Assembly (NCBI RefSeq): GCF_002432125.1
Contig: NZ_DJFS01000018.1
Span: 1 to 64,000 of the forward strand
Reading direction: 5' to 3'
DNA from: Brevundimonas sp. UBA5866
Lineage (GTDB): Bacteria > Pseudomonadota > Alphaproteobacteria > Caulobacterales > Caulobacteraceae
DNA length: 64,000 nucleotides
Each line of letters begins with the position of its first letter. Position 1 is the stretch's first letter. Shown here in pieces: positions 16,187 through 26,706 of the stretch. The notes below the pieces were generated by a model, which saw only the letters and a program-made list of their open reading frames with translations, made no database searches and was not told where the DNA came from. The translations under genes and the position numbers were made by a program.

Positions 16187-17233
16187 TCAGATGGTGCTGT
16201 TGTCGATGACGAAGCGGTATTTGACGTCGGATTTCAGCATCCGCTCATAGGCTTCCTCGATCTGCTCGGCGCGGATCATTTCGATATCGGATACGATGCC
16301 CTTTTCGGCGCAGAAATCGAGCATTTCCTGCGTTTCCTTGATGCCGCCGATCAGCGAGCCGGCGATGGAGCGGCGCCCCCCGATCAGGATCGACACGTTC
16401 GGCGATGGGTGGCCGTGTTCCGGCACGCCGACAAGGCACATGGTCCCGTTGATGGTCAGCAGTTTGGTGAAGGCATCCAGATCGTGGCTGGCCGCCACGG
16501 TATTGAGGATGAAGTCAAAGCTGCGGGCGTGGGCCTTCATCTGGGCCTTGTCCCTGGACACCACCACTTCGTCGGCACCCAGATCGAGCGCGGCCTGAAC
16601 CTTGGATTCCGAGATGGTGAAGGCGACGACATGCGCCCCCAGCGCATGGGCCAGTTTGACGCCCATATGGCCGAGGCCGCCGATGCCGACGACGCCCACC
16701 TTCATACCCGGTCCGACCTTCCAGTGGCGCAGGGGCGACCAGGTGGTGACACCGGCGCAGAGCAGCGGCGCAACGGCAGCCAGTTGCTCGCGGGGGTGGG
16801 TGATTTTCAGGACAAAATCATCCTTGACGACGATGCGTTGGGAATAGCCGCCCAGGGTATGGCCCGGCGCATCCGGCGTTTTGGAATCATAGGTGCCGGT
16901 AAAGCCGTTCTCGCAGTACTGCTCCAGGCCTTCATCGCAGGAGTGGCAGTGTTGGCAGCTGTCGACCATGCAGCCGACGCCGACGGTGTCGCCTTCCTTG
17001 AAGCGGCTGACACCGCTGCCCACGGCGGACACGCGGCCGACGATTTCGTGGCCGGGGACGCAAGGATAGTTCACCGAGCCCCATTCGCCGCGGACCGTAT
17101 GCAGGTCCGAATGGCAGATTCCGCAGTAGTCGATTTCGATCTGGACGTCGTGTTCGCCCACATCGCGGCGCGGGATCTCGATGGCTTCTACCGGACGATC
17201 GGCGGCGGTTGCGCCATAGGCTTTGACGGTCAT
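16187..17233 (-). CDS. Zinc-dependent NAD(P) alcohol dehydrogenase, YahK/cinnamyl-type
   Basis: 348 residues. It oxidises or reduces alcohol/aldehyde pairs with NADPH in the cytoplasm. Catalytic zinc ligands are C40 (or C37) in YCGICHSD and H62 in GHE; the structural zinc cysteines are C93, C96, C99 and C107; the Rossmann motif GIGGLGHMGV starts at about 178. The closest well-known relatives are E. coli YahK and plant cinnamyl alcohol dehydrogenases, acting broadly on aldehydes. A 37-base palindrome (17252-17288) lies immediately upstream and probably controls it. Confidence 0.93.
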   Translation of the reverse strand: MTVKAYGATAADRPVEAIEIPRRDVGEHDVQIEIDYCGICHSDLHTVRGEWGSVNYPCVPGHEIVGRVSAVGSGVSRFKEGDTVGVGCMVDSCQHCHSCDEGLEQYCENGFTGTYDSKTPDAPGHTLGGYSQRIVVKDDFVLKITHPREQLAAVAPLLCAGVTTWSPLRHWKVGPGMKVGVVGIGGLGHMGVKLAHALGAHVVAFTISESKVQAALDLGADEVVVSRDKAQMKAHARSFDFILNTVAASHDLDAFTKLLTINGTMCLVGVPEHGHPSPNVSILIGGRRSIAGSLIGGIKETQEMLDFCAEKGIVSDIEMIRAEQIEEAYERMLKSDVKYRFVIDNSTI

Positions 17234-17251
17234 TCAGGAAACTCCGGTAAT

Positions 17252-17288
17252 TATAGGTGCGCGTACACGGTTGTGCGCCTCACCTATA
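17252..17288. promoter_or_regulatory. Operator-like palindrome upstream of the alcohol dehydrogenase
   Basis: TATAGGTG (17252-17259) and CACCTATA (17281-17288) form perfect 8-base arms separated by 21 bases, with a further GCGC pair inside. The site is 18 bases before the dehydrogenase start, overlapping where its promoter should be. The regulator is unknown. Confidence 0.5.
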
Positions 17289-17477
17289 TTGTACGTCATT
17301 CTAGCCTGTGCCGATGATGCGTCACAGTTATGAATGCGCAGGCGACCATAGAGGGGCGCGACATTGTGTACACCCCTGCGACGTTGCCTCGACGAACCTC
17401 AAGGCTGCATACCTGCGACATCCGTACCTCGAAAGGGGAGGGGCGGGTATTCCGGTTGTACCTGATGAGGAGATCGC

Positions 17478-19079
<1,602 letters not shown>

Positions 19080-19096
19080 GGCGAACCGAAAATGGA

Positions 19097-19128
19097 AAAG
19101 GGCCACCCGTCGGGTGACCCTTTTTTGT
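19097..19128. terminator. Bidirectional terminator after the AbgT gene
   Basis: GGG-C-CACC and GGTG-A-CCC flank CGTCG (stem 19100-19120, one mismatch), followed by TTTTTT on the plus strand and TTTTCC on the minus strand. It lies between convergent genes. Confidence 0.88.
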
Positions 19129-19131
19129 GTT

Positions 19132-22100
19132 TCAGTCTAGGCGGACGCGGATCATTTCGCTGCTGTCGTAATCCTTGTTGGCATCGGGATCGGCGGCAAG
19201 GGCTTCGGCCATCAGGCTTTCCCCCTCAGTGACCTGACCCGTTTCCTTCAGCATCATGCCAAGGCCGTATCTGGCCTTCTGATTGGCCGGGGCTAACTCC
19301 AGAGCGGTGCGATAGGTCGCGACAGCTTCGTCTTCCCGATTGGTCACATACAGAAGATAGCCGCGGCGGGTATGCAGATCAGCATCGTCTGCCTTCTGCG
19401 CGATAGCCCTGTTGCAGGCGTCCAGTGCGGCCTCGCGGCTATGCGTCATCAGGCGTTCGGAGACGCAGGCTTGAGCCGGTCTGTCGAGGTCGATCTGGGT
19501 CAGTTGTTTGAAGCGCGCCCTGTCCGTAGCGGCACCACGGGTATCACCGCGCAGATCGCGGATGAGCGCGCGGTTGACCATCAGCGCGGGGAAGTCGGTT
19601 TCCACCGACAGGGCATCGGTCAGAATGGCTTCGGCCTTGGCGGGGTCCTTGGGGGTCAGTTCTGATGCGAAGCGCTGGGCCATGCCGATGAACAATGAGG
19701 TCTTGGCATCGGGATAGCCCAAAGCTTCGGCCACGAGTGCGGTCTGTTCGAGGGCCTGCTGCGGGCGGCCCATGCGAAGCAGAAGGCCGGCCACGGCACC
19801 CTTGGCCTCGATGTCCTGCGGCTTGATCGTCACGACGCGTTCCAGATCGGCGAGGGCGCGGGTCGTTTGCCCCATCCGTTCATAGGCGGCGGCCCGGCGG
19901 TAAAGCGCATAGGTGTTTTCGGGCCACGCATTGATCGCGCCGGTAAAGGCCAGAAGCGCGTCCAGATCGTCTTCTTCTGTCTCGGCCAGACGGCCCTTGG
20001 CATGGAAGAGGATGGTTTCGTTGGGATCGGCGGCCTCGGCGGCGGCGATGTCCGCGCGGGCCTTGTCCACTTCGTTCAAAGACAGATAGGCGAGGGCACG
20101 ATTGGCCAAGGCATTGGCGTGGGGCGTCGGGAAGCCTGCGATAGCGGCATCGAATTGGGCGATCGCGCCAGCGTAGTCGCCTGCGTTGTACAAGGCATAG
20201 CCACGACGCAGCGTAGCTTCCGGGTTATCCGCAGGCGCTTCCGTCAGCGTGGAGCGATCTGCCGCTGTCATGGTGTAGCCGCGGCGCAGACGCATGGTGG
20301 CCTTCAGGGTGTTGAAGCTGTCCATGCGCGATTGTTCGATGGCCCGCTCTGCACCGCTCATATAGGGCCGCAGCGCGATAGAGCCGCGATCCGTTTCCAG
20401 TCGGTTGCCGTTGCGTCTTACGGTCCGGAAATAGCGCGTGGCGCCGGCTTCGACCTCATAGGGCTCAACCGTCAGTTCGAGGGCGTCGTCTTCCTCGGGC
20501 AGTATGATGGTGGTCTGGAACGAGGAGGCCGAGGGGAATGAATTGGCATACAGGGCGTCTTTGAAACGCTCGCCGCGGTGTTCGTCCAGTCCCTTCCATG
20601 TGACGTGTGCCAGCGGGATGTTTATGGGGCCGTTGGACCAGTCAAAAGCCACCCGTGCGGTGGCACTGGCGACAAACTCGTGGGTGGCCTCGCGGTATTC
20701 CCATTGGCTCTTCACGTCGGAAACCTGACCGAAGTCCTTGAGGAATTTGTTCCAGCGATCGTCATACCAGCGCGTCAGTTCGGTGTTGGGCACCGCGCTG
20801 ATACCCGATTGCATTTCGGTGGCCGCATTGCCCCGCCCGTAATCGGTCAGGGTGACGCGGGCAGGGCTGTAGACACCGTCCGAAAAGTCGATCTCGATTT
20901 GAAGGGTGGGCTTGGCCTGCGATGGTACCCGCACCGGGATGTTCTCCAGGCGGGCGCGCTCGACGATGGGCAGGACATATTCGTGCACGATGGACTTGTC
21001 CGGCGTCAGGCTGCGGTCACCGATACGCGCGCCATCCATCAGATAGGTTTCGCCGTTGATAAGCGCCTTGACGATCACATGGTCGAAAGCGCCCACCATC
21101 GGCAGGTATTTGTCCAGCGGCAGATTTTCCGATGAGACGAGCACCGGAACGGCGTCGATATCCAGTGCCTTCAGTATCGCCACCAGAAGAACGGTCTTGC
21201 CCTTGCAATCGCCCTGGCGGCTGGCCCAGACCTCGCTGGCCGAAGTCGGCAGCCAGCCGCCGTCTCCCAGCGCTATGGCCAGATAGCGCACCTCGTCCTG
21301 AACCAGTCGCAGGGCGGCCACGGCGCGCGCTTCGGGCGTGGCGTGCTCTGCTTTTATCCGCGCGACCTGTGCTGCCAGATCATCGGCAGCCGGCAGGGCG
21401 ATGGCCTGCTGATAGGCGGGGCGGATGTAGTCCACGATGCTTCCCCATTGGGGGATGCTGCTGATCTGCCAGCCGTAATCGGGAATGGAATAGGCGGAAA
21501 CGGTTTGCGGGAAGGTCTCGGCCTGGACATCGGTCAGGCGCATGGTCATGACCTTGATGCCGTTCGCTTCCTGGATCGGTGGCAGGGTGGCGTGGGCACC
21601 GGCGCGGGTCTGGACCCTTAGAGTGGAAGGCCAACTGACCGTGGTGACCGCCAGATCCAGAGGAATGGGCGACACGGGCACATTCTGCATCTCCAGCGGA
21701 TTGCCGAAGATGTCGAACTGCGTCCTGACCGAATAGGCAAAATCGATCACGTCGCCCACGCGGACGTCGGGTGCCAACAGAACGCCCGTCAGGAAGCCAT
21801 TGATCTGAAGAGAGGATTCAAGACCTGTTTCACGGCGCAGTACGGTGAAATCGACCTTGTCAAGAAGCTCGATGGTTTCACCGGCGCGAATAATCCGCGC
21901 GTGATGGACCGAGGGCGTCTGTAAGGCGGGATTCCATTCCAAGCCCAGCTGCGAGCCGTGTTGCAGCCCCAGCGACGAGAGGATCTTGATCCGCATGCGG
22001 ATATAGCTCTCGTTGTGCGTCCCAAAATGCCGCACATGGGATTCGGCCAGTTCGTAACGGAGATGCTGGGAAGCATCGTCCGGCATATTGGACAGATGCG

Positions 22101-22212
22101 GGGCAACCTCCGGCAGCCATTCCGGCGCTGGAGCGCGCAGGATGGTGTCCCCCGCCATAGCCGGAGAGGCGAGAAGCCACACCGCCGCAGCCATCATCAG
22201 TCTGTTTTTCAC
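19132..22212 (-). CDS. DUF3857 / transglutaminase-like / TPR exported protein
   Basis: 1026 residues. A Sec signal peptide (MKNRLMMAAAVWLLASPAMA) is followed by a DUF3857 domain (about 50-230), then a transglutaminase-like core with Cys at about 335 (RQGDCKGKTVLL), His at about 377 (FDHVIV) and Asp in YLMDGA, and finally a TPR region from about 680 to 1000 (repeats such as LYNAGDYAGAIAQFDAAI and ADLERVVTIKPQD). It is periplasmic; proteins like this are common and uncharacterised in Bacteroidetes and alphaproteobacteria. All three catalytic residues are kept, so an active peptidase or amidase is possible. Monocistronic. Confidence 0.85.
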   Translation of the reverse strand: MKNRLMMAAAVWLLASPAMAGDTILRAPAPEWLPEVAPHLSNMPDDASQHLRYELAESHVRHFGTHNESYIRMRIKILSSLGLQHGSQLGLEWNPALQTPSVHHARIIRAGETIELLDKVDFTVLRRETGLESSLQINGFLTGVLLAPDVRVGDVIDFAYSVRTQFDIFGNPLEMQNVPVSPIPLDLAVTTVSWPSTLRVQTRAGAHATLPPIQEANGIKVMTMRLTDVQAETFPQTVSAYSIPDYGWQISSIPQWGSIVDYIRPAYQQAIALPAADDLAAQVARIKAEHATPEARAVAALRLVQDEVRYLAIALGDGGWLPTSASEVWASRQGDCKGKTVLLVAILKALDIDAVPVLVSSENLPLDKYLPMVGAFDHVIVKALINGETYLMDGARIGDRSLTPDKSIVHEYVLPIVERARLENIPVRVPSQAKPTLQIEIDFSDGVYSPARVTLTDYGRGNAATEMQSGISAVPNTELTRWYDDRWNKFLKDFGQVSDVKSQWEYREATHEFVASATARVAFDWSNGPINIPLAHVTWKGLDEHRGERFKDALYANSFPSASSFQTTIILPEEDDALELTVEPYEVEAGATRYFRTVRRNGNRLETDRGSIALRPYMSGAERAIEQSRMDSFNTLKATMRLRRGYTMTAADRSTLTEAPADNPEATLRRGYALYNAGDYAGAIAQFDAAIAGFPTPHANALANRALAYLSLNEVDKARADIAAAEAADPNETILFHAKGRLAETEEDDLDALLAFTGAINAWPENTYALYRRAAAYERMGQTTRALADLERVVTIKPQDIEAKGAVAGLLLRMGRPQQALEQTALVAEALGYPDAKTSLFIGMAQRFASELTPKDPAKAEAILTDALSVETDFPALMVNRALIRDLRGDTRGAATDRARFKQLTQIDLDRPAQACVSERLMTHSREAALDACNRAIAQKADDADLHTRRGYLLYVTNREDEAVATYRTALELAPANQKARYGLGMMLKETGQVTEGESLMAEALAADPDANKDYDSSEMIRVRLD

Positions 22213-22281
22213 GGGATATCCTGCCGTTATGTTGCCATAATCCGACTAACAGAACTGCAGGGCGGGGAATAGGGATGTGAC

Positions 22282-23187
22282 CTATTTGGAGCCGCGCTTC
22301 CGGATCAGGCCTTCCTGGGCGACGCTGGCGACCAGCTTTCCGTCGCGGGTGAAGATCTGGCCACGGTTGAAGCCACGTCCGCACGAGGCCGAGGGGCTGT
22401 CAGTGACGTACAGCAGCCAGTCGTCGGCGCGGAAGTCGTTGTGGAACCAGATGGCGTGGTCGAGGCTGGCAACCTGATAGGCCGGATCGAAAAAGCTGAC
22501 GGCGTGAGGCAGGCCGCACGTGCTGAGCAGGGTCATGTCCGAGGCATAGGCCAGAACGGCACGGTGCATGGCCGCATCGTCACCCAGCGCGCTGGCGGTA
22601 CGGAACCACGAGGCATGGCGCGGCTCTTCCGGTGTCGGCGCCAGAGGATTGCGGACATAGACATGCCGGAACTCGATGGAGCGCGGGCGCAGGGCATAGT
22701 CACGCAAGCTGTCGGGCAGATGGTCTGCGACGGCGCGCCACAGATCGATTTCGGGCACCAGTTCCTCAGGCGCTGGGACAGCCGGCATCCGATCCTGATG
22801 CTCGAAACCGGTTTCTGGAACCTGGAATGACAGCAGCATATTCAGGATCGGCTCGCCGCCCTGCGAGGCGATGACGCGGCGGGTCGAGAAGGTGCGGCCA
22901 TCATGGTCGCGGGCCACGCGATAAATGATCGGTCTGCCCTCTTGGCCCGGGCGCATGAAGTAACAGTGAAGGGAGTGGCAGGTGCCGCCCTCGACCGTTT
23001 GCTGGGCGGCCTGAAGAGCCTGTGCCACCACCTGGCCGCCATAAACCCGTCCCTTGCCGCCGGGCAGCGGGATGCCGCGATAAAGGTCTGTATCCAGCGT
23101 CTCGACGGTCAGCAGTTCAACCAGCGCATCGACGCGCGCCGGAGCCGAAGGCGAGGAAGGGTCCTTGGGGGAGGGCAGTTCAGTCAT
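22282..23187 (-). CDS. tesB: Acyl-CoA thioesterase II
   Basis: 301 residues from ATG 23187 (MTELPSPKD); the frame extends 13 codons upstream without support. A double hot-dog-fold enzyme that hydrolyses medium and long acyl-CoA to free fatty acid and CoA in the cytoplasm. The family blocks are GRVYGGQVVAQAL, HSLHCYFMRPG, the catalytic Asp in SLDHAIWFH and the C-terminal RGQIFTRDGKLVASVAQEGLIR with the catalytic Gln. Size matches E. coli TesB. No fatty acid genes are adjacent. Confidence 0.95.
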   Translation of the reverse strand: MTELPSPKDPSSPSAPARVDALVELLTVETLDTDLYRGIPLPGGKGRVYGGQVVAQALQAAQQTVEGGTCHSLHCYFMRPGQEGRPIIYRVARDHDGRTFSTRRVIASQGGEPILNMLLSFQVPETGFEHQDRMPAVPAPEELVPEIDLWRAVADHLPDSLRDYALRPRSIEFRHVYVRNPLAPTPEEPRHASWFRTASALGDDAAMHRAVLAYASDMTLLSTCGLPHAVSFFDPAYQVASLDHAIWFHNDFRADDWLLYVTDSPSASCGRGFNRGQIFTRDGKLVASVAQEGLIRKRGSK

Positions 23188-23576
23188 CAGGCCTAAGAAA
23201 TCCCGGCATCGAAAGGGAGGTTGCAATCATCGGCCCAGACACCTTGCGGTGCAAGCAAAAGCCGCTTCTTGACCCGGGGTAAGGCTCGGAAGAATGGCGG
23301 GAATTCGGAAAGGAAAGCGGGCCGCCCCGCTTCGGAGCGAACTTCCGGTCCCTAACTAGCAGCGGCTTTGTTCGGGGTGCGCAAAATCTTGCAACGATCA
23401 CTGTCTATTCCGCGCTTGGGCGCGGAATATTTGCCTAATTTCGGCAGATATAGAAACGAAATAGCGCAAAATCGATCTTGAAACTGTCCATTGTGCGAAC
23501 AGTCTTTCTTTCGCGGCAGCGAAAAGCGTACCGCAATGCGAAGCCCTGAACCGACCAGGTAAGGGGAGAGTCGCGT
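23188..23576. other. Intergenic region before the second TonB receptor
   Basis: 389 bases without a convincing gene. A perfect inverted repeat ATTCCGCGC-TTGG-GCGCGGAAT occupies 23407-23428; it is not followed by a T run, so it is more likely an operator or an mRNA leader hairpin of the downstream receptor gene than a terminator. A GGGGAG box at 23562-23567 serves the receptor start. Nothing else stands out. Confidence 0.4.
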
Positions 23577-26500
23577 ATGCGTATGGCAGGTCGTCATTCC
23601 AAAAGACGTCTGGCACATCGTGCTATTCTATCGGGGGCGTGTGCCTATGCGGCGCTTTCGGCGGGGGCGGCACTGGCACAGGACGCCGTCGATGGAGAGC
23701 AGGCGGTTCAGGTGAGCGAGATTGTCGTCACCGGCTCGCGCATCGCGCGCCGCGACTATGCCTCCAACAGCCCGCTGACTTCGGTGACGGCAGAGGCCAT
23801 CGAAAACACCGGGCAGGTGACGGTTGAAAAGGCCCTGACCCAAATGCCCCAGTTTGCGGGCGCTATGGGCCAGAGCACTTCGGGCTCTTCCTCGACGGCT
23901 CTGAACGGGGGGCAGGCCTATGCCAGCCTTCGCGGTCTGGGCTCCAAACGCACGCTGATCCTGCTGGATGGCAAGCGCCTCCAGCCATCGAACCCCGACG
24001 GCTCGGTGGATCTGAACATCATCCCCGAAGCCCTGATCGGCAATGTTGAGGTCATCACCGGCGGGGCCTCGACCGCCTATGGTTCGGATGCCACCGCAGG
24101 CGTGGTCAACTTCCGTCTCAAGCGCGATTTCTCAGGCGTTACGGTCGCGTCCCAGTATGGCGTTTCGGACTATGGCGACGGCGAGAGCTTCCGCCTGTCG
24201 GTGACGGCGGGTGACCGCTTTGCCGATGATCGCGGCCGGGCCGTCATTTCTCTGGACTATTCGATGCGCGACGTGGCCCTGCAGGCCGAGCGCGACTATT
24301 ATTACCGCCGCAACCGCCAGTCCAGCACTGCCATCATCGCCCAGGGCACCGCCTGGTTCGGCACCAACCGCCCGACGATCGCGGCGGTGAACGATCTGTT
24401 CGTCGGCCGGTATGGTGCCGCACCCATCGCGGGCGTCGGCGGTTTCTACAATGGCCAGATCGGCTTCAATACCGGGGACCGGACGGTGTTCAACCTGGGC
24501 ACCTCGGCACCTGTCTCCAACCTGCGCGATGAAGAGAATGACGGGGCGTTCCTGAACGCTGCGGGCACCAACATGCTGTGGGGATGGACCCAGAACAGCG
24601 TGCAGAACGACAACCAGCGCTATTCGCTGTTCTCGCGCGTGGACTATGAGCTGGCCCCCAACCTCGACTTCTTCATCCAGGGGACCCTGACCAGCTATGA
24701 GTCCGAGGGTATTTTCAATCCCACGCTGGCGGGTCTGGCCTATGCGCTCAGCGTGCCGGTGACCAACCCCTATATCGGTGCTGACTTTGCCGGACTGTTG
24801 GCTTCGCGGCCTGATCCGACGGCGGATTTTTCCTTTTGGAAGGACCTCGATTTCGCGGGCAAGCGCCTGCAGAAATATGCCTATGACGTCTATCAGTTCA
24901 TCGGCGGCCTGTCGGGCGATGTGGGTTTCAAGGATTGGACGTGGGAAGCCTATGCGGCGGTCTCGCGCTCGGACTTCGAGAATGTGCAGGCGGGCGGGGT
25001 TTCGCGTTCGGCCATCAGCCGGCTGCTCTACAGCCCGACGGGTGGGGCCGATCTGTGCGCGGGCGGCTTCAATCCGTTCGGTGCCCATGCGCCGTCGGCA
25101 GAATGCGTGAACTATGTCACCCGCCGCACCAAGAACACCAATGAGCTGACCCAGCGCATGGCCGAGGCCAGCGTGACCGGCGGCCTGTTCGAACTGCCTG
25201 CGGGCGAGGTGCGTTTCGCGGCGGGTGTGGGCTATCGCTACAACGACTTCGCCTTCGAGCCGGATACGCTGCTGGCACAGCCGGACGGCACCAGCGACGT
25301 TCTGGGCTATTCCGAACTGCGTCCTTCGTCGGGCGATGTGGATGCGACCGAAATCTTCGCCGAGTTCCTCGTTCCGGTCCTCAAGGACCTGCCGCTAGTG
25401 AAACTGCTGGAAGTCGATCTGGGCTATCGCTATTCCAACTATAGCTCGGTCGGTGGTGTCCAGGCCTATAAGGCGGACATCAACTGGGAGGTGAACGACA
25501 CCCTGCGCCTGCGCGGCGGCTATAACCGCGCCGTGCGTGCCCCCAGCGTGGGCGAGCTTTACGCCCCGATCTCGACCGCGACCGTCACCATCGGCACTGC
25601 CACACCGGCCAATACCGACGGCGATCCGTGCGACACCCGCTCTTCCTTCCGCCAGGGTCCGAACGGCCAGAAGGTCGCCGACCTCTGCGTTGCTCTGGGC
25701 GTGCCGGAAACGATCATTGACACCTATCAGTTCGGCGCGGCACAGGTCTTTGCACTGACCGGCGGCAATCCCGATCTTCAGGAAGAAACGGCGGATACCT
25801 ATTCGCTGGGCGCGGTCATTTCGCCCAGCTTTGACTCGCCGTGGCTGAGCAATATCACCGCCTCGGTCGACTGGTACCAGATCAAGGTGGCCGACGCCGT
25901 GGGGACGCTGGGTGTCGGCAATGCCATCCGCTATTGCTTCAATGACGGCGGCAACAACCCGACCTACGACAGGAACAACTATTACTGCCAGTTGCAGGAC
26001 CGCAGCACGGTTGACGGCAATATGGTCAATCCGCTGCAACCTCTGCTGAACCTCGGCGCGTTCAATGTGACGGGTGTGGACCTGCAGTTCGACTGGCGTC
26101 TTCATCTGTCCGACCTGGGATTTGGCGATACCGGCACGGTGACGCTGGGCTCGGCGGTATCCTATCTCCAGAGCTTCGAGATCCAGGCTCTGCCGGGGCC
26201 ACCGGTCTATGACTATGCCGGGACCTGGGGCACCGCGATCGAGGCCAATGCCGGTCAGGCCCACCCCGAGTGGAAGGCCGTCACCAGCGTCGGCTATTCG
26301 CGCGACGGCTGGAACGTCGGCCTGCGCTGGCGGCATACCTCGGAGATGATCCATTCGGCGCGGGTGACCTCGCCGAACAGCACGACACGCGGGGTGGATG
26401 CCTATGATGTGTTCGACCTGAACGCCCGTGTGGACCTGCCGTGGCAGACTTCGTTGCGCTTTACAGTCACCAACCTGTTCAACACGGCACCGCCACAGGT

Positions 26501-26585
26501 CGGCGATGTGCGCGGAACCTATGACCCGCAGAACTATGACGTTCTGGGCCGCTACTATTCGGTCGCGGTGACCAAGACGTTCTGA
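23577..26585 (+). CDS. TonB-dependent receptor, large Caulobacter-type
   Basis: 1002 residues, ATG 23577 after a GGGGAG box (a second ATG two codons later is possible). The signal peptide ends at ALAQD near residue 36; the TonB box region reads VSEIVVTGSRIARRDY, followed by a plug typical of the receptor group with the RRDYASNSPL opening and GSKRTLILLDGKRL. The barrel ends in VAVTKTF with the terminal Phe needed for outer-membrane assembly. This large class usually imports peptides, glycans or aromatic compounds rather than iron chelates. The amidohydrolase gene follows after a terminator; a functional link is plausible. Confidence 0.94.
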   Translation: MRMAGRHSKRRLAHRAILSGACAYAALSAGAALAQDAVDGEQAVQVSEIVVTGSRIARRDYASNSPLTSVTAEAIENTGQVTVEKALTQMPQFAGAMGQSTSGSSSTALNGGQAYASLRGLGSKRTLILLDGKRLQPSNPDGSVDLNIIPEALIGNVEVITGGASTAYGSDATAGVVNFRLKRDFSGVTVASQYGVSDYGDGESFRLSVTAGDRFADDRGRAVISLDYSMRDVALQAERDYYYRRNRQSSTAIIAQGTAWFGTNRPTIAAVNDLFVGRYGAAPIAGVGGFYNGQIGFNTGDRTVFNLGTSAPVSNLRDEENDGAFLNAAGTNMLWGWTQNSVQNDNQRYSLFSRVDYELAPNLDFFIQGTLTSYESEGIFNPTLAGLAYALSVPVTNPYIGADFAGLLASRPDPTADFSFWKDLDFAGKRLQKYAYDVYQFIGGLSGDVGFKDWTWEAYAAVSRSDFENVQAGGVSRSAISRLLYSPTGGADLCAGGFNPFGAHAPSAECVNYVTRRTKNTNELTQRMAEASVTGGLFELPAGEVRFAAGVGYRYNDFAFEPDTLLAQPDGTSDVLGYSELRPSSGDVDATEIFAEFLVPVLKDLPLVKLLEVDLGYRYSNYSSVGGVQAYKADINWEVNDTLRLRGGYNRAVRAPSVGELYAPISTATVTIGTATPANTDGDPCDTRSSFRQGPNGQKVADLCVALGVPETIIDTYQFGAAQVFALTGGNPDLQEETADTYSLGAVISPSFDSPWLSNITASVDWYQIKVADAVGTLGVGNAIRYCFNDGGNNPTYDRNNYYCQLQDRSTVDGNMVNPLQPLLNLGAFNVTGVDLQFDWRLHLSDLGFGDTGTVTLGSAVSYLQSFEIQALPGPPVYDYAGTWGTAIEANAGQAHPEWKAVTSVGYSRDGWNVGLRWRHTSEMIHSARVTSPNSTTRGVDAYDVFDLNARVDLPWQTSLRFTVTNLFNTAPPQVGDVRGTYDPQNYDVLGRYYSVAVTKTF

Positions 26586-26592
26586 TGGACGT

Positions 26593-26622
26593 GGGAGCCG
26601 CGACTATTTGCGGCTCCCTTTT
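26593..26622 (+). terminator. Terminator of the second TonB receptor gene
   Basis: GGGAGCCGC (26593-26601) pairs perfectly with GCGGCTCCC (26610-26618) around an 8-base loop and is followed by TTTT. It lies 8 bases after the receptor stop codon. Confidence 0.9.
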
Positions 26623-26706
26623 GCGTTTCCGGTGGACGAAGCTTCACGGGCAAGGCGAGAGTGATGTTCTTGGGACAGCGCCATCGGCGCTGTGGAGGAG
26701 GAAAGT

